From NCBI RefSeq assembly GCF_004402535.1, contig NZ_SOEY01000001.1:1-36952 (forward strand): a stretch of DNA of 36,952 bases. Reading direction: 5' to 3'. The stretch is from Cryobacterium glaciale (lineage in GTDB: Bacteria > Actinomycetota > Actinomycetes > Actinomycetales > Microbacteriaceae). The notes under the pieces are model-generated. The model was not told where the DNA came from and ran no database searches. It saw only the letters and a list, made by a program, of their open reading frames with translations. Within the stretch, counting starts at the first letter, position 1; every line of letters starts with the position of its first letter. This document shows positions 1 through 8,347 of the stretch, in pieces. A program made the position numbers and the translations under genes.

Positions 1-112
1 CAGATAAGGACCGGTGAGTGTGAGAAAGTTGCATCTACGAGATGTCTCCCTGAGCGTTGAATAGTTTGTCTAGATAACAACTATTTTAGCTGGTCAGAGG
101 GGCATTCTCAGT

Positions 113-448
113 TTAACGCGCCGTTAAAACCTCAAGGTCGACCGGTGGATTCAGGCTTAGTTCCTCGCGGACGGCGACGGCCGGGATGCGTTCGTTGATG
201 ATGTGATGGAGTTCGCGCCGGCGGGCGCGGCGGGCCGCCTCGATGTCGCGCAGGCTGAGCCGGAGGTTGGGGTGCTCTTCGTCGACGGCGACGCAGACGA
301 AGGTGTCGCGGTCATAGACCCGGATCTCGGGAATGTCGCGGGGGTCATAACGGATCGTGATGGTCTGCCCGACGAATGGGGCGAGCGTCGCCGCGAGGAA
401 GCGCTGATATGTAGGGGATTTTGTCAAGAGGGCATTCTGCGGCGGCAC
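113..448 (-). pseudogene. C-terminal remnant of a Mu/IS-type DDE transposase
   Basis: The 111-residue frame resembles the Mu-transposase C-terminal (beta-barrel) domain found at the end of many actinobacterial integrase-core transposases. The stretch IRYDPRDIPEIRVYD, followed by a basic helix rich in Arg (EAARRARRREL), is the recognisable part. The catalytic integrase core that should precede it is missing. The frame can only begin at a GTG (446-448) and is closed by a stop at 479-481, inside a perfect inverted repeat. It therefore cannot be a functional transposase. The sequence beyond the stop (about 60-112, with a GGGGCATTCTCAG block) may be the end of the element, but no matching second end is visible. 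Confidence 0.6.
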
Positions 449-465
449 CCGTAGCTGAGAGTTGT

Positions 466-522
466 TGGGTTTGTGTGGTCAAGGCAAGAGCGCTTTTCTC
501 TTGCCTTGACCACACAAACCCA
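466..522. repeat. Perfect 25-bp inverted repeat with 7-nt loop
   Basis: Arms at 466-490 and 498-522 are exact reverse complements (TGGGTTTGTGTGGTCAAGGC is the start of the left arm), with CGCTTTT between them. It sits just upstream of the truncated transposase. It could be two abutting insertion-sequence ends or a strong RNA hairpin. No gene depends on it as a terminator, so an element junction is favoured. Confidence 0.85.
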
Positions 523-680
523 GAGACTGAGTCAAGGGTGCTGGTGGGCTGATCGCCGGGGCCGAAGTGTCGAGCGCGTCTTATCGACGCATGGTCAGGC
601 TGATATGCGCGGGTTGGTTACCGCAGGACGAAGTGTTCGGCTGGAGAGGTGCCGCCGGTCTAGAAAGCGGGCGTCGCAGC

Positions 681-878
681 TCAGGTGAAGGCCAGGAGCA
701 GCTCGGTGAACTCGGCCGCCTCGCTCGCCGGGACAACGTCGCCGACCGCTTCGGCGAGCAGCTCGCGCATGGACTCGTTGTAAGCCTCGATCAGTTCGGT
801 GGAGAGCCGGGAATCCGCGCCGAGCAGCTCGACGGTATGGTCGGGGCTGTCGGGCCAGAGCATGAGCGTGAGGGGCAT
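681..878 (-). CDS. Small hypothetical protein or gene fragment
   Basis: I do not recognise this short acidic protein. It runs from an ATG at 878 (or a TTG at 890) to a stop at 681, giving about 65 residues. The content is mainly helical, with the segment STELIEAYNESMRELLAEAV and an acidic tail. Codon use is GC-rich at third positions, as in real genes of this genome. No cysteines, signal peptide or membrane segment are visible. It lies between transposon debris and the ice-binding protein gene, so it may be the tail of a gene cut by an earlier insertion. Confidence 0.3.
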   Translation of the reverse strand: MPLTLMLWPDSPDHTVELLGADSRLSTELIEAYNESMRELLAEAVGDVVPASEAAEFTELLLAFT

Positions 879-890
879 CGACAGGCTCAA

Positions 891-1202
891 CCTACGAGGC
901 GGGTCTGGCCGACATGAACGTTAGGAGAACACGACTCCGTGCTGGGTGCTGAGCGGATGAGGTGCCCCCTACTGTTGGGGTAGACAGATTCGATTCGTTG
1001 GAACCGGTCCCGTGGGGCGTGCACATGTGTGCGTGGTGGACGTCTGTCAAGCGTGGGACCGGGGGCTCTCTTTTTTTTGGGTGGATTAGGCCAGGGGAGC
1101 AGTTGGCCAACGCTTAGATCCCGATGTGCAACATCGGAGACCGCGCCCACCGCGGCCCTGCCCAGATCCGCATCCTGCAGGTCCATTGAGAGGGAAAACA
1201 CT
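891..1202. promoter_or_regulatory. Leader region of the ice-binding protein gene, with two dyads
   Basis: No gene is convincing in this 312-bp gap. It contains a run of eight T (about 1072-1079) after a G-rich stretch, a perfect palindrome GTTGGCCAAC at 1102-1111, and a perfect hairpin at 1121-1137 (CCGATGT, loop GCA, ACATCGG). The hairpin ends about 65 bp before the ice-binding protein start. These could be operator or 5'-UTR elements. No clear -35/-10 pair was assigned. Confidence 0.35.
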
Positions 1203-1976
1203 ATGACTAAATTCCAGCATCGATCCAACCCGCGCAAACGACTTCTGGCTGCACTGCTGGCCGTCGCAGTGGTCGGAGTCGGCAGCGCCGGCTTTGGCGG
1301 AGCAGCCGCCGCGGACTCGATCCCCCAAACGCCCGTCGCCCTCGGCGTTGCCGGTACCTTCGCAATCCTGTCCAAGACCGGGGTGACGGATGTCCCCTCA
1401 TCCGCTGTCACGGGCAACGTTGGGTCGAGCCCGATCAGCGGTGCCGCCATCCTGCTGACCTGCCCGGAGGTGACCGGCACGATCTTCTCGGTTGACGCCG
1501 CAGGCCCGCCGTGCAAGGTCACGGATGCCACGCTGCTCACGAGCGCCGTCGGCGACATGGGCATCGCGTACACGGATGCGGCCGGGCGCGTGAACCCCGA
1601 CTTCGTCAACCTCGGTGCCGGCGAGATCGGCGGACGCACCCTCGTACCAGGCCTCTACACGTGGAGCACCGACGTTTCACTCTCCAGCGATGTCAAACTC
1701 TCCGGTGGTCCGGACGACGTCTTCGTCTTCCAGATCTCCGGCAACATCGACCAGGCGCCGGCTAAGAACGTAACCCTCGTGGGCGGCGTTCAGGCCAAGA
1801 ACGTGTTCTGGCAGACCGCCGGCGCCGTGACCCTCGGCACCACCGCCCACTTCGAGGGCACCATCTTGAGCAAGACCATGATCGCCATGAACACCGGCGC
1901 ATCGATTAACGGGCGCCTGCTGGCGCAGACCGCGGTCACCCTGCAGAGCAACACCGTCACCGAGCCGGTAGAATAA
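1203..1976 (+). CDS. Secreted DUF3494 ice-binding protein
   Basis: This 257-residue protein matches the DUF3494 ice-binding family, whose members form a discontinuous beta-solenoid that adsorbs to ice and limits recrystallisation or keeps brine channels open. The N-terminus is a signal peptide (NPRKRLLAALLAVAVVGVG, then AAAADS), so the product is exported. The mature part starts with the family pattern VALGVAGTFAILSKTGVT and contains the typical GNVGSSP and GLYTWSTDVS segments, followed by Thr/Ala/Gly-rich coils up to the C-terminus. The ATG at 1203 is chosen because GAGAGGG lies a few bases upstream; longer frames starting at 1029 have no such site. It stands alone between mobile-element debris and is followed by a hairpin, consistent with horizontal gain in a cold habitat. 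Confidence 0.93.
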   Translation: MTKFQHRSNPRKRLLAALLAVAVVGVGSAGFGGAAAADSIPQTPVALGVAGTFAILSKTGVTDVPSSAVTGNVGSSPISGAAILLTCPEVTGTIFSVDAAGPPCKVTDATLLTSAVGDMGIAYTDAAGRVNPDFVNLGAGEIGGRTLVPGLYTWSTDVSLSSDVKLSGGPDDVFVFQISGNIDQAPAKNVTLVGGVQAKNVFWQTAGAVTLGTTAHFEGTILSKTMIAMNTGASINGRLLAQTAVTLQSNTVTEPVE

Positions 1977-1997
1977 CTACTTCGCAGGCCGCAATAC

Positions 1998-2034
1998 GGG
2001 CCGGGGAGGCGACATCCGTTGTTCTCCCCGGCCC
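1998..2034 (+). terminator. Hairpin after the ice-binding protein gene
   Basis: An 11-bp GC-rich stem (GGGCCGGGGAG at 1998-2008 pairs with 2024-2034) with a 15-nt loop lies 22 bp after the stop codon. There is no clear U-tract, so termination may be inefficient or factor-assisted. Confidence 0.6.
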
Positions 2035-2194
2035 CTTCGCTCGCGTCGAGCGCCCTGAACCGGGCCATGACGTCGCTGGGAGCGCTCGTCGGCCGCGCTT
2101 CCCACGTCGCCGGGTCGTCGATATCGACCACCAGCTCTTCGAGATCGGGCAGCTCGAGGCATCGGGAAGACTCAGGAGCCAGCGCCGCAATCAC
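2035..2194 (-). pseudogene. Unidentified gene fragment, C-terminal piece
   Basis: On the minus strand a coding-like stretch of about 55 residues is visible (LPDLEELVVDIDDPATWEAR is the clearest part) with strong GC3 bias. The frame has no natural end: it runs through the hairpin and into the opposite strand of the ice-binding protein gene. It begins abruptly beside the IS4 relic. I read it as the tail of a gene destroyed by the insertion. I cannot assign a family. Confidence 0.3.
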
Positions 2195-2214
2195 CGGGCC
2201 TCAATGACGGTCAC

Positions 2215-2700
2215 ATGCTCCGGCTTCTCTCGAATCGTGATCTGCCCGGGGTCCACGAGCTCAAGACCCACCAGCGCGGGCCGCGCGCCGTGCTGCGCTC
2301 CAAATCCCCCGAACTCGTGCTCCAGGAGATCGGGGACACCTCTGCTGCCACTAGGCCACCCGCAGTCTCATGCTCGACGCCGCCCTCGAAGCAGGCCGAG
2401 ATCCCGACCGGATATCCTTCATCGCAGCCCTCCTCATCTCCCGCCGGTCCATCGCCCAGCAGGGAGCTTTTTCTCCTTGACGCGACCGACGGCGTCGAAC
2501 ACTCTGGCACCACGCGATCAGCGAACTCGTGCGCCGGCTCCTACCTAAACGAAGAATCGGGGCCAATCCCCGCGCGGTCAAACGCAAGTACACCAAATGG
2601 CACGTCAAACGGGTCACCATCGCGACTGGCCCCAGCCGGATCGGTCTCCCGAACTAGCGATCGTGCGGCTTCGCGGAGGCGGCCCTGAGAACCAAATTGC
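2215..2700 (+). pseudogene. IS4-family transposase relic, frameshifted
   Basis: Three pieces in different frames line up with the C-terminal half of an IS4-type DDE transposase. The first is HELKTHQRGPRAVLRSKSPE (from about 2256), which carries the region of the catalytic Glu. The second is MLDAALEAGRDPDRISFIAA with ISRRSIAQQGAFSP (about 2370-2477). The third is LWHHAISELVRRLLPKRR followed by KRKYTKWHVKR (about 2497-2615). The N-terminal catalytic part is absent, and at least two frame changes plus a stop separate the pieces. The last residues of the relic (AALRTKLL) run straight into the frame of the downstream integrase, which may have acquired its first codons this way. Confidence 0.7.
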
Positions 2701-3794
2701 TCACCGCGACAGAGCCAGTACGCAAGCGCCGACCCATCAAGGATGTCGACGGTGTGACAATTCGACCGGAGTTCACCACGGCCATCGAGAAGATTGAGCC
2801 TGAAACTCTGGTTAGGGATGCCATCGCGCTGTGGTTGCGGTCAATCGATGGAGACCCACTACGTCGGGCACAGACTCGGGATGCATATCGTCAAACTGCG
2901 AGGCGGTCACTTCTACTTAAATATGGCAACACCGAGGTCGGCAACCTCGATGCGGGCCGACTCAAGCGCTACTTCACGACGCTCGCTCAAACCCAGCCGT
3001 CCTTGGCTCGCCGAGCAAGATGGATGCTTCAGCAAGTGCTCGCGGACGCCGTGCTGGACAAGGCGCTCCCACACAACTTGGTGATGGATACCCCCAAAGT
3101 GAAGCGACCCGAGCACGAACAACCTGAAGTTCTCAGCATTGAGGACTTTCAGCAGATGAGGCAGTTGATAGTTGACTGGCGCACGGCCCGCGCCGGCCGC
3201 GGTGGCGCACAACGAGACCGTTCCTTTGTACTCACGGACGTCGTTGAAATTCTGGGCGGGACTGCGCTACGAATCAACGAGCTTCTGGGCCTGCGGCACT
3301 CCGACGTCGATTACGAGCAGGGAACGGTCGCCGTGTGCGGAACCCTCGTCGAGCTGGACGGACTCGGCCTTAAATTCCAACCTCGGACCAAGACCCCCGC
3401 GGGCATGCGCACAATCACCTTGCCTCGTTTCGCCCTCGACGCTCTCCAGCGGCAGGCGAAACTCAATGGACACGCAGAAAACATCTTTTCTACCGGGACC
3501 GGAAACTTCGTGAACTCACACAATATCGCCCGGTCATGGCGCGCAGCCCGGACCGAATCCCCACTCGTCTGGGCAGAGATGAAGTCCCTCCGCGCGTCCG
3601 TCGCGACCTGGATTGAGAACGAATCAGGCCTTGCTGCCGCGTCAGCGCAGCTCGGGCATGCGGTCGCAGTAGTTGGCGGCTCGAAGGTCACCGCGAAGTA
3701 CTACATCGGCAAGAAGGGCCGCAAAATTGTCGACAACTCAGGGATACTTGGCGACCTTGTCGGACCCAATGTGGCGAATGAAAGTGGTGACTGA
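2697..3794 (+). CDS. Tyrosine-type site-specific integrase
   Basis: The 365-residue protein has the layout of actinobacterial phage or island integrases. A SAM-like core-binding domain (about 35-140, with RDAYRQTARRSLLLKYGN) precedes the catalytic domain. Box I is GGTALRINELLGLR, with the catalytic Arg. The beta-hairpin Lys is in RTKTPAG. Box II is KSLRASVATW, then QLGHAV, and the nucleophile lies in KYYIGKK. The usual His of the HxxR motif is Lys here. No N-terminal arm domain is visible; the TTG start at 2697 falls in the IS4 relic frame, so the true start may be lost. The gene ends 56 bp before the 3' end of a tRNA-Arg gene, the usual position for an integrase that recombines at a tRNA. 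Confidence 0.85.
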   Translation: MLTATEPVRKRRPIKDVDGVTIRPEFTTAIEKIEPETLVRDAIALWLRSIDGDPLRRAQTRDAYRQTARRSLLLKYGNTEVGNLDAGRLKRYFTTLAQTQPSLARRARWMLQQVLADAVLDKALPHNLVMDTPKVKRPEHEQPEVLSIEDFQQMRQLIVDWRTARAGRGGAQRDRSFVLTDVVEILGGTALRINELLGLRHSDVDYEQGTVAVCGTLVELDGLGLKFQPRTKTPAGMRTITLPRFALDALQRQAKLNGHAENIFSTGTGNFVNSHNIARSWRAARTESPLVWAEMKSLRASVATWIENESGLAAASAQLGHAVAVVGGSKVTAKYYIGKKGRKIVDNSGILGDLVGPNVANESGD

Positions 3795-3812
3795 ATTTTC
3801 GAGAGAAACACA

Positions 3813-3845
3813 AAACCCCCGCAATCTCAATGATTGCGGGGGTTT
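3813..3845. terminator. Bidirectional intrinsic terminator between integrase and tRNA-Arg
   Basis: A 13-bp stem (AAACCCCCGCAAT at 3813-3825 with 3833-3845) and 7-nt loop lies between the convergent integrase and tRNA genes. T-runs flank the stem on both strands, so it can stop transcription from either side. Confidence 0.85.
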
Positions 3846-3850
3846 ATCTG

Positions 3851-3923
3851 TGCGCCCGAAGGGATTCGAACCCCCAACCTTCTGATCCGTAGTCAGATGC
3901 TCTATCCGTTGAGCTACGAGCGC
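3851..3923 (-). tRNA. tRNA-Arg (anticodon ACG)
   Basis: The minus strand folds as a complete tRNA of 73 nt. The acceptor stem GCGCTCG (3917-3923) pairs with CGGGCGC, with one G-U pair, and is followed by discriminator A. The anticodon arm is TCTGA-CTACGGA-TCAGA, giving anticodon ACG. The T-arm contains the standard GGTTCGAATCC. CCA is not encoded. The 3' half faces the integrase gene, so its 3' end is the probable attachment site of the island to the left. A second copy of the 3' end, expected at the other boundary, is not in the window. Upstream on the minus strand, TTTTCA and TACAGT (about 3943-3970) could be the promoter. Confidence 0.97.
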
Positions 3924-4098
3924 ATGTCGATCCCGCGAACTGTAACGCCCGGAGACAACTTGAAAACTATACCAGCTATCGGGGGACCTGCGCGCCGCGG
4001 CGTATCCACCAGAAGGCCGACGGCGGTAATTGTGGGGCGGCGCGCTCATCGCGGGATGAGATTTCTGGGAATGACACCGTTTCGATGGCACCCAGATC

Positions 4099-4215
4099 GT
4101 GCCGGTCATCGCCGTACCGATCTTGCTGAGCGACAACCCCGTGAGCGTGCTCGGCCTCCTGCTCGCCCTGACCGGTCTCGGCTTGCTTGTGCGACGCGGG
4201 GCACGTACCGCGTAG
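4099..4215 (+). pseudogene. Short hydrophobic peptide, probably the tail of a membrane protein
   Basis: An open frame from a stop at 4072 to a stop at 4213-4215 encodes one convincing membrane helix (VSVLGLLLALTGLGLLVRRG), preceded by a hydrophobic segment and ended by a basic tail. No ATG is in frame; a GTG at 4099 is the only usable start and lacks a ribosome site. Together with the 417-bp gap around it, this suggests a decayed membrane protein gene. The rest of 3924-4340 shows no gene. A GC-rich hairpin at 4241-4270 (core GCTTCGAC/GTCGAAGC) follows the fragment and may be its terminator. Confidence 0.3.
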
Positions 4216-4340
4216 GCGGCAGGATGCGCTTGTCGCTGCCGGGTGCTTCGACCACCGCGTCGAAGCGCCCGGAAGCGGCGCGCCATCGCCGGTAAAATCA
4301 ACCCCTGTTATCGCGTATGGTCGGGTGATTTACTAGCCGG

Positions 4341-5078
4341 GTGAACGAGACGAGTCGTACCGAACGAGAATCCTTCGATTATTCCGGCCTGCGCGCCGTC
4401 TTCATCAACTGCACCCTCAAACGCAGCCCGGAGATCAGCAATACTCAGGGAATCGTTGACCTGAGCGCCCGGATCATGCGGGAGCAGGGAGTGCACGTCG
4501 ACCTCATTCGCGCCATCGACCATGACATCGCCACCGGGGTCTACCCCGACATGACCGAACACGGCTGGCAAGCGGATGCCTGGCCGTCGCTGTTCGGGAC
4601 GGTGCAAGCCGCCGATATCCTCGTGCTGGCCGGACCGATCTGGCTCGGCGACAACGGCTCGGTGACCAAACGCATCGTGGAACGGCTCTACGCCCACTCG
4701 GGCGAATTCAACGATAAGGGCCAGTACATTTTCTACGGCAAGGTCGGCGGTGCGATCATTACCGGCAACGAAGACGGCGTGAAGCATTGCACGTCGAACC
4801 TTCTCTACAGCCTTCAGCACATTGGCTATTCGATTCCGCCCGCTGCCGATTCCGGCTGGATCGGCGAAATCGGGCCTGGCCCGAGTTACCTCGACGAAGG
4901 ATCGGGCGGCCCGCAAAACGACTTCACCAACCGCAACACGACCTTCATGAGTTGGAACCTCATGCACCTCGCCTCAATCCTGAAGAAGAACGGCGGCATA
5001 CCAGCCTTCGGCAACCTGCGCCAGGACTGGGATCGCGGCGAACGCTTCGGGTTTGAGCCGAACCCGGAATATCGGTAG
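4341..5078 (+). CDS. Flavodoxin-fold NAD(P)H-dependent oxidoreductase
   Basis: This 245-residue protein is an FMN-reductase/flavodoxin-like oxidoreductase expected to bind FMN and transfer electrons from NAD(P)H. The first beta strand and phosphate loop are in LRAVFINCTLKRSPEISNT (about 17-35), the second conserved element is DILVLAGPIWLGDNGSVTK (about 95-113), and the third is GGAIITGNEDGVKHC. The C-terminal part has the long Ser/Asn-rich extension common in the NADPH-dependent FMN reductases of actinobacteria. The start is a GTG with only a weak upstream site, so the exact N-terminus is uncertain. The gene is monocistronic or read with the broken esterase downstream. The physiological substrate (quinone, azo compound or metal) cannot be told from sequence. 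Confidence 0.8.
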   Translation: MNETSRTERESFDYSGLRAVFINCTLKRSPEISNTQGIVDLSARIMREQGVHVDLIRAIDHDIATGVYPDMTEHGWQADAWPSLFGTVQAADILVLAGPIWLGDNGSVTKRIVERLYAHSGEFNDKGQYIFYGKVGGAIITGNEDGVKHCTSNLLYSLQHIGYSIPPAADSGWIGEIGPGPSYLDEGSGGPQNDFTNRNTTFMSWNLMHLASILKKNGGIPAFGNLRQDWDRGERFGFEPNPEYR

Positions 5079-5606
<528 letters not shown>

Positions 5607-5615
5607 CATGGTGTG

Positions 5616-6029
5616 ATGGTCATCACCCGCTCCCGCCGCGCTGCGGGCCCGGGCAGTTACCTCGCCATCGCCGTCTTCGCCGTGGTGTACCTGGTCGTCG
5701 CCGTGTATTGGCCCCGGCCGCTCTGGGTGCTCGGGCTCTACCTGGTCGCCAGCCTGATCTGTTTCATGCTGTACGCGACAGACAAGCGCCGGGCGAGGGC
5801 CGGCGGCTGGCGGGTGTCTGAACGCACCCTGCTGTTCTGGGGCTTCATCGGCGGTTGGCCCGGTGCGATCATTGCGCAACAGGTGTTGCGTCACAAGACC
5901 CAGAAGAAGCGCTTTCGCGAGGCGTTCTGGGCCTCGGTCGTACTCAACGTCGGTCTCTTCGTCGCCCTGAGCTCACCCGCGATCGATCGCTTGATTGCTC
6001 ATGCGGTGCCGACGCTCCTCACGCTGTAA
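5616..6029 (+). CDS. DUF1294 family membrane protein
   Basis: A 137-residue polytopic membrane protein of the DUF1294 family. Four hydrophobic helices are visible (about 14-30, 38-55, 78-95 and 110-128). The family signature is in the loop and third helix: LYATDKRRARAGGWRVSE and LLFWGFIGGWPGAIIAQ, followed by HKTQKKRFREAFW. The function of the family is unknown. The start could be the ATG at 5616 or the GTG just before it; neither has a strong ribosome site. It is convergent with the glycosyltransferase pair. Confidence 0.85.
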   Translation: MVITRSRRAAGPGSYLAIAVFAVVYLVVAVYWPRPLWVLGLYLVASLICFMLYATDKRRARAGGWRVSERTLLFWGFIGGWPGAIIAQQVLRHKTQKKRFREAFWASVVLNVGLFVALSSPAIDRLIAHAVPTLLTL

Positions 6030-6288
6030 ATTCGGGTTCTTCGCCCTGCCGTCGCGGCGCAACCGCATCCGGATCAGACTCGGGGTAGATGCTTCGGGTC
6101 TCGAGGCGGCGGCGCTGGCCCGGCACGAGGTCACCGAGATACACCCTCGGCAATATCTTCGCGATCGCGAGCGCCGCATACATGACCGTATTGATTGCAA
6201 CGAACGTCGCGAGGATGGCAAAGAAGTCGGATTGCAGCACCGACCCCGGGAGCAGGATACCCACGGGTGCCAACATCATGCTGATCAT
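6019..6288 (-). CDS. Small membrane protein coupled to the glycosyltransferase
   Basis: An 89-residue protein with two hydrophobic segments (about 2-16 and 20-45), then a conserved-looking KILPRVYLGDLVPGQRRR segment and a charged cytoplasmic tail. Its ATG overlaps the stop of the upstream GT2 gene by four bases (ATGA), so translation is probably coupled. Family not recognised. By position it is a likely accessory subunit for polysaccharide synthesis or export. Its 3' end overlaps the end of the convergent DUF1294 gene by about 11 bp. Confidence 0.6.
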   Translation of the reverse strand: MISMMLAPVGILLPGSVLQSDFFAILATFVAINTVMYAALAIAKILPRVYLGDLVPGQRRRLETRSIYPESDPDAVAPRRQGEEPEFTA

Positions 6289-7721
6289 TTGATCACGGCC
6301 GATCGCTGTGTGATCGGCTGCTTCACGTGCCCCCAGCTCCCCTGCCGCCCGCGCGTGATGTCAATGATTCCCTTGACATAGATGGCATTGAGGTACATGT
6401 CGAAGAGCAACTCCGGAATCACCGTGACGGCAAGTGCACGGGCTGCCCAGCCGCCCTTCCAGACGGAAACGACGCGCTCAATCGTGAAAATGGTGCCGAT
6501 ACCCAGCCAAAAGGGGAACCAGACCCAGCCGTTCACCGACAACAGCGTCAGCACAATGAGAAACAGAAAGGCCGAGAGGGCGATCACGCTGTACCCGATG
6601 CCGAGCTGTTGGGCCCAGTACCGAAGGGTGGACGGCGTTATGCCGTACGCGCCGATGTTTTCCAAAGCACCGCGCTGCCAGCGCAGGCGCTGCACCCACA
6701 GGCTGCGCAGTGTGGGCATGACCTCGGTGACCACCGTGCACTCCGACGGCGAGATGATGAGCGCTCCGAGCGACTTCAACGCTATCGTCAGCTCGTTGTC
6801 CTCGGTGAGCGCTCGGGTATCGTACACATCACCGTTTTGTCCGGGAATGGCGGAGCCGCGATTGCTCGCGATCTCCCGCAGCGCACGGGACCGGAACATC
6901 GATGCCGTTCCCGTCAGCACGAAGACCATCCCGCGACGGCGCTTGATCTGGGCGGAGTAGCGCACGTACTCATTACGCTGCATTTGTCCGAGCAACCCGG
7001 AGCCCGGTTCACCATAGAACAGTCCTCCAACCGCCATCAGCGCACGATCACTGGTAAAACGGGCGACGCCGGCCTCGAGAAAGCCAGCATCCAGCGTCGT
7101 ATCCGCGTCGACGATCATGATGATGTCGTTGTCGCCCTGGTCCGGCAGAATGCGCGCCAGAACCTGGTTCAGGGCGCCCGCCTTCTTTTTGGTGTTGCCC
7201 ACCGACTCATAAACTTCGACTCCATGACTCAGCGCCATGGCCGCAGTCCCATCGGTGCAGTTGTCGGCGACGACAATGACCCGTTCGGGCCGGTGGGATT
7301 GCGACAGGAGAGAGCAGAGTGTGGCCGACAGCGACGCTTCCTCGTTGTGGGCGGGAATCAACACGGTGATCGCGACCGGACCCGCGAAAACTCCTCGAGT
7401 GGCTGCCATCACGATCTTGGGCGCCAGCGGGGCCGTGCGGTAGTCCGACGACCTTCGCGACTTGTTGGTCACCCGGCGTTCGATCAGGGCAACGCCTGCC
7501 GCGAAGAAGATCGCCAGGGCAACGGCTGCCAGAAGTACCCGGGGAGCGGGTATGTCCAGGGCATAGAGGTAGGTCCAGACGCCGAGCAACAAACCTTCGT
7601 CGACGGTCTGGCCCGATACGGGCTCGTCTGAGGCTACGGCGATCCAGAGCAGTGTCGCGGCTCCGGTGGCAGTCGCGGCGACCAGAAGGCCCACCGAACG
7701 GCTGAATTGTTGAACCCCCAT
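6285..7721 (-). CDS. Processive family 2 glycosyltransferase, membrane-bound
   Basis: The 478-residue protein has the architecture of cellulose, hyaluronan or poly-GlcNAc synthase-like GT2 enzymes. Two N-terminal membrane helices (about 8-30 and 50-75) precede the cytosolic GT-A domain. That domain starts at VAITVLIPAHNEE (about 118-130) and contains the nucleotide/metal-binding DADTT, the acceptor-binding TEDNE, and the processivity motif QRLRWQRG. C-terminal helices (about 360-450) would form the translocation channel. It should build and extrude a beta-linked polysaccharide from a UDP-sugar. No c-di-GMP binding PilZ domain is attached. The ATG sits within a small inverted repeat (CCCCCATGTGGGGG, 7715-7728), and TAAAAT lies seven bases upstream of it, so the message may be leaderless. 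Confidence 0.88.
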   Translation of the reverse strand: MGVQQFSRSVGLLVAATATGAATLLWIAVASDEPVSGQTVDEGLLLGVWTYLYALDIPAPRVLLAAVALAIFFAAGVALIERRVTNKSRRSSDYRTAPLAPKIVMAATRGVFAGPVAITVLIPAHNEEASLSATLCSLLSQSHRPERVIVVADNCTDGTAAMALSHGVEVYESVGNTKKKAGALNQVLARILPDQGDNDIIMIVDADTTLDAGFLEAGVARFTSDRALMAVGGLFYGEPGSGLLGQMQRNEYVRYSAQIKRRRGMVFVLTGTASMFRSRALREIASNRGSAIPGQNGDVYDTRALTEDNELTIALKSLGALIISPSECTVVTEVMPTLRSLWVQRLRWQRGALENIGAYGITPSTLRYWAQQLGIGYSVIALSAFLFLIVLTLLSVNGWVWFPFWLGIGTIFTIERVVSVWKGGWAARALAVTVIPELLFDMYLNAIYVKGIIDITRGRQGSWGHVKQPITQRSAVIK

Positions 7722-7777
7722 GTGGGGGATTTTATTGGAGGGATATGTCGTTTTGCTGTGCCATTCGCTCTGAAGGT

Positions 7778-8347
7778 TCAGTACTCGTTGAATTCGGGGC
7801 CGGTCTCAGCGTCGTGCTTGGCTTTCAGAATTGCGAGGTTGATGAGGACGAACGCTTCCAGACGTTCACCGCGATGTTCGGCGTAGTCGGGCTCGCGCTG
7901 GTCGACGGCCAGCTCGATGAGCTTGGACGAGACCGCCGAGCTGACTTCCTCACTCGCTGACCGTTGCGCGCTCGCCACGATCCGCGCTACCTGGTCGTCA
8001 TCATCGGCCACGGCATCCAGGGCGAGTGTCAACCGCTCGTGCACCCGCAGTCTGAGGGCGAATTGCTTGAGGTCGTGTCGTTGGTCGTCGGTGAAGCTCA
8101 GCCGCCACTTCATCGCTGCGAGGTCTTTGCCCATGCGGCTGACCCGTCGGGCATACTCTTCGTTCTGTCGAGCCAGCCGATGCAGCTCACTGCGGGCGTT
8201 GTCGGCATACCGCGCGGAATCGTAGTCGAAGTGCTCCCGCAGCGCTCCGACGATTATGTCGTTCTTCACGGCCATCCGCACGGCCGATAACGCGATGAGC
8301 AGGCCTTCGTCGACCGTGCGCTCGAGGTCGGGCAGTTCAGCATTCAC
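7778..8347 (-). CDS. Conserved hypothetical protein, helical and charged
   Basis: I do not recognise a family for this 189-residue soluble protein. It is almost entirely helical and highly charged, with possible coiled-coil segments (ARQNEEYARRVSRMGKDLAA at about 60-80; DDQRHDLKQFALRLRVHERL around 88-107) and a run of Asp (ADDDDQ). No cysteines, signal peptide or membrane segment are seen. The start is a GTG placed within a perfect inverted repeat (CACGTCAG at 8345-8352, CTGACGTG at 8358-8365), which could be an autoregulatory operator. It is not obviously in an operon with the GT2 gene, 56 bp downstream. Confidence 0.6.
   Translation of the reverse strand: MNAELPDLERTVDEGLLIALSAVRMAVKNDIIVGALREHFDYDSARYADNARSELHRLARQNEEYARRVSRMGKDLAAMKWRLSFTDDQRHDLKQFALRLRVHERLTLALDAVADDDDQVARIVASAQRSASEEVSSAVSSKLIELAVDQREPDYAEHRGERLEAFVLINLAILKAKHDAETGPEFNEY

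Noticed and set aside
964..983. CCCC/GGGGTAG motif resembling the sulfur-type operator
   Set aside because: The left half does not match ATACCCC and the spacing is wrong; it is at most a weak hairpin.
6327..7631. 434-codon plus-strand frame opposite the glycosyltransferase
   Set aside because: Shadow of the GT2 gene; low-complexity Arg/Gln/His composition.
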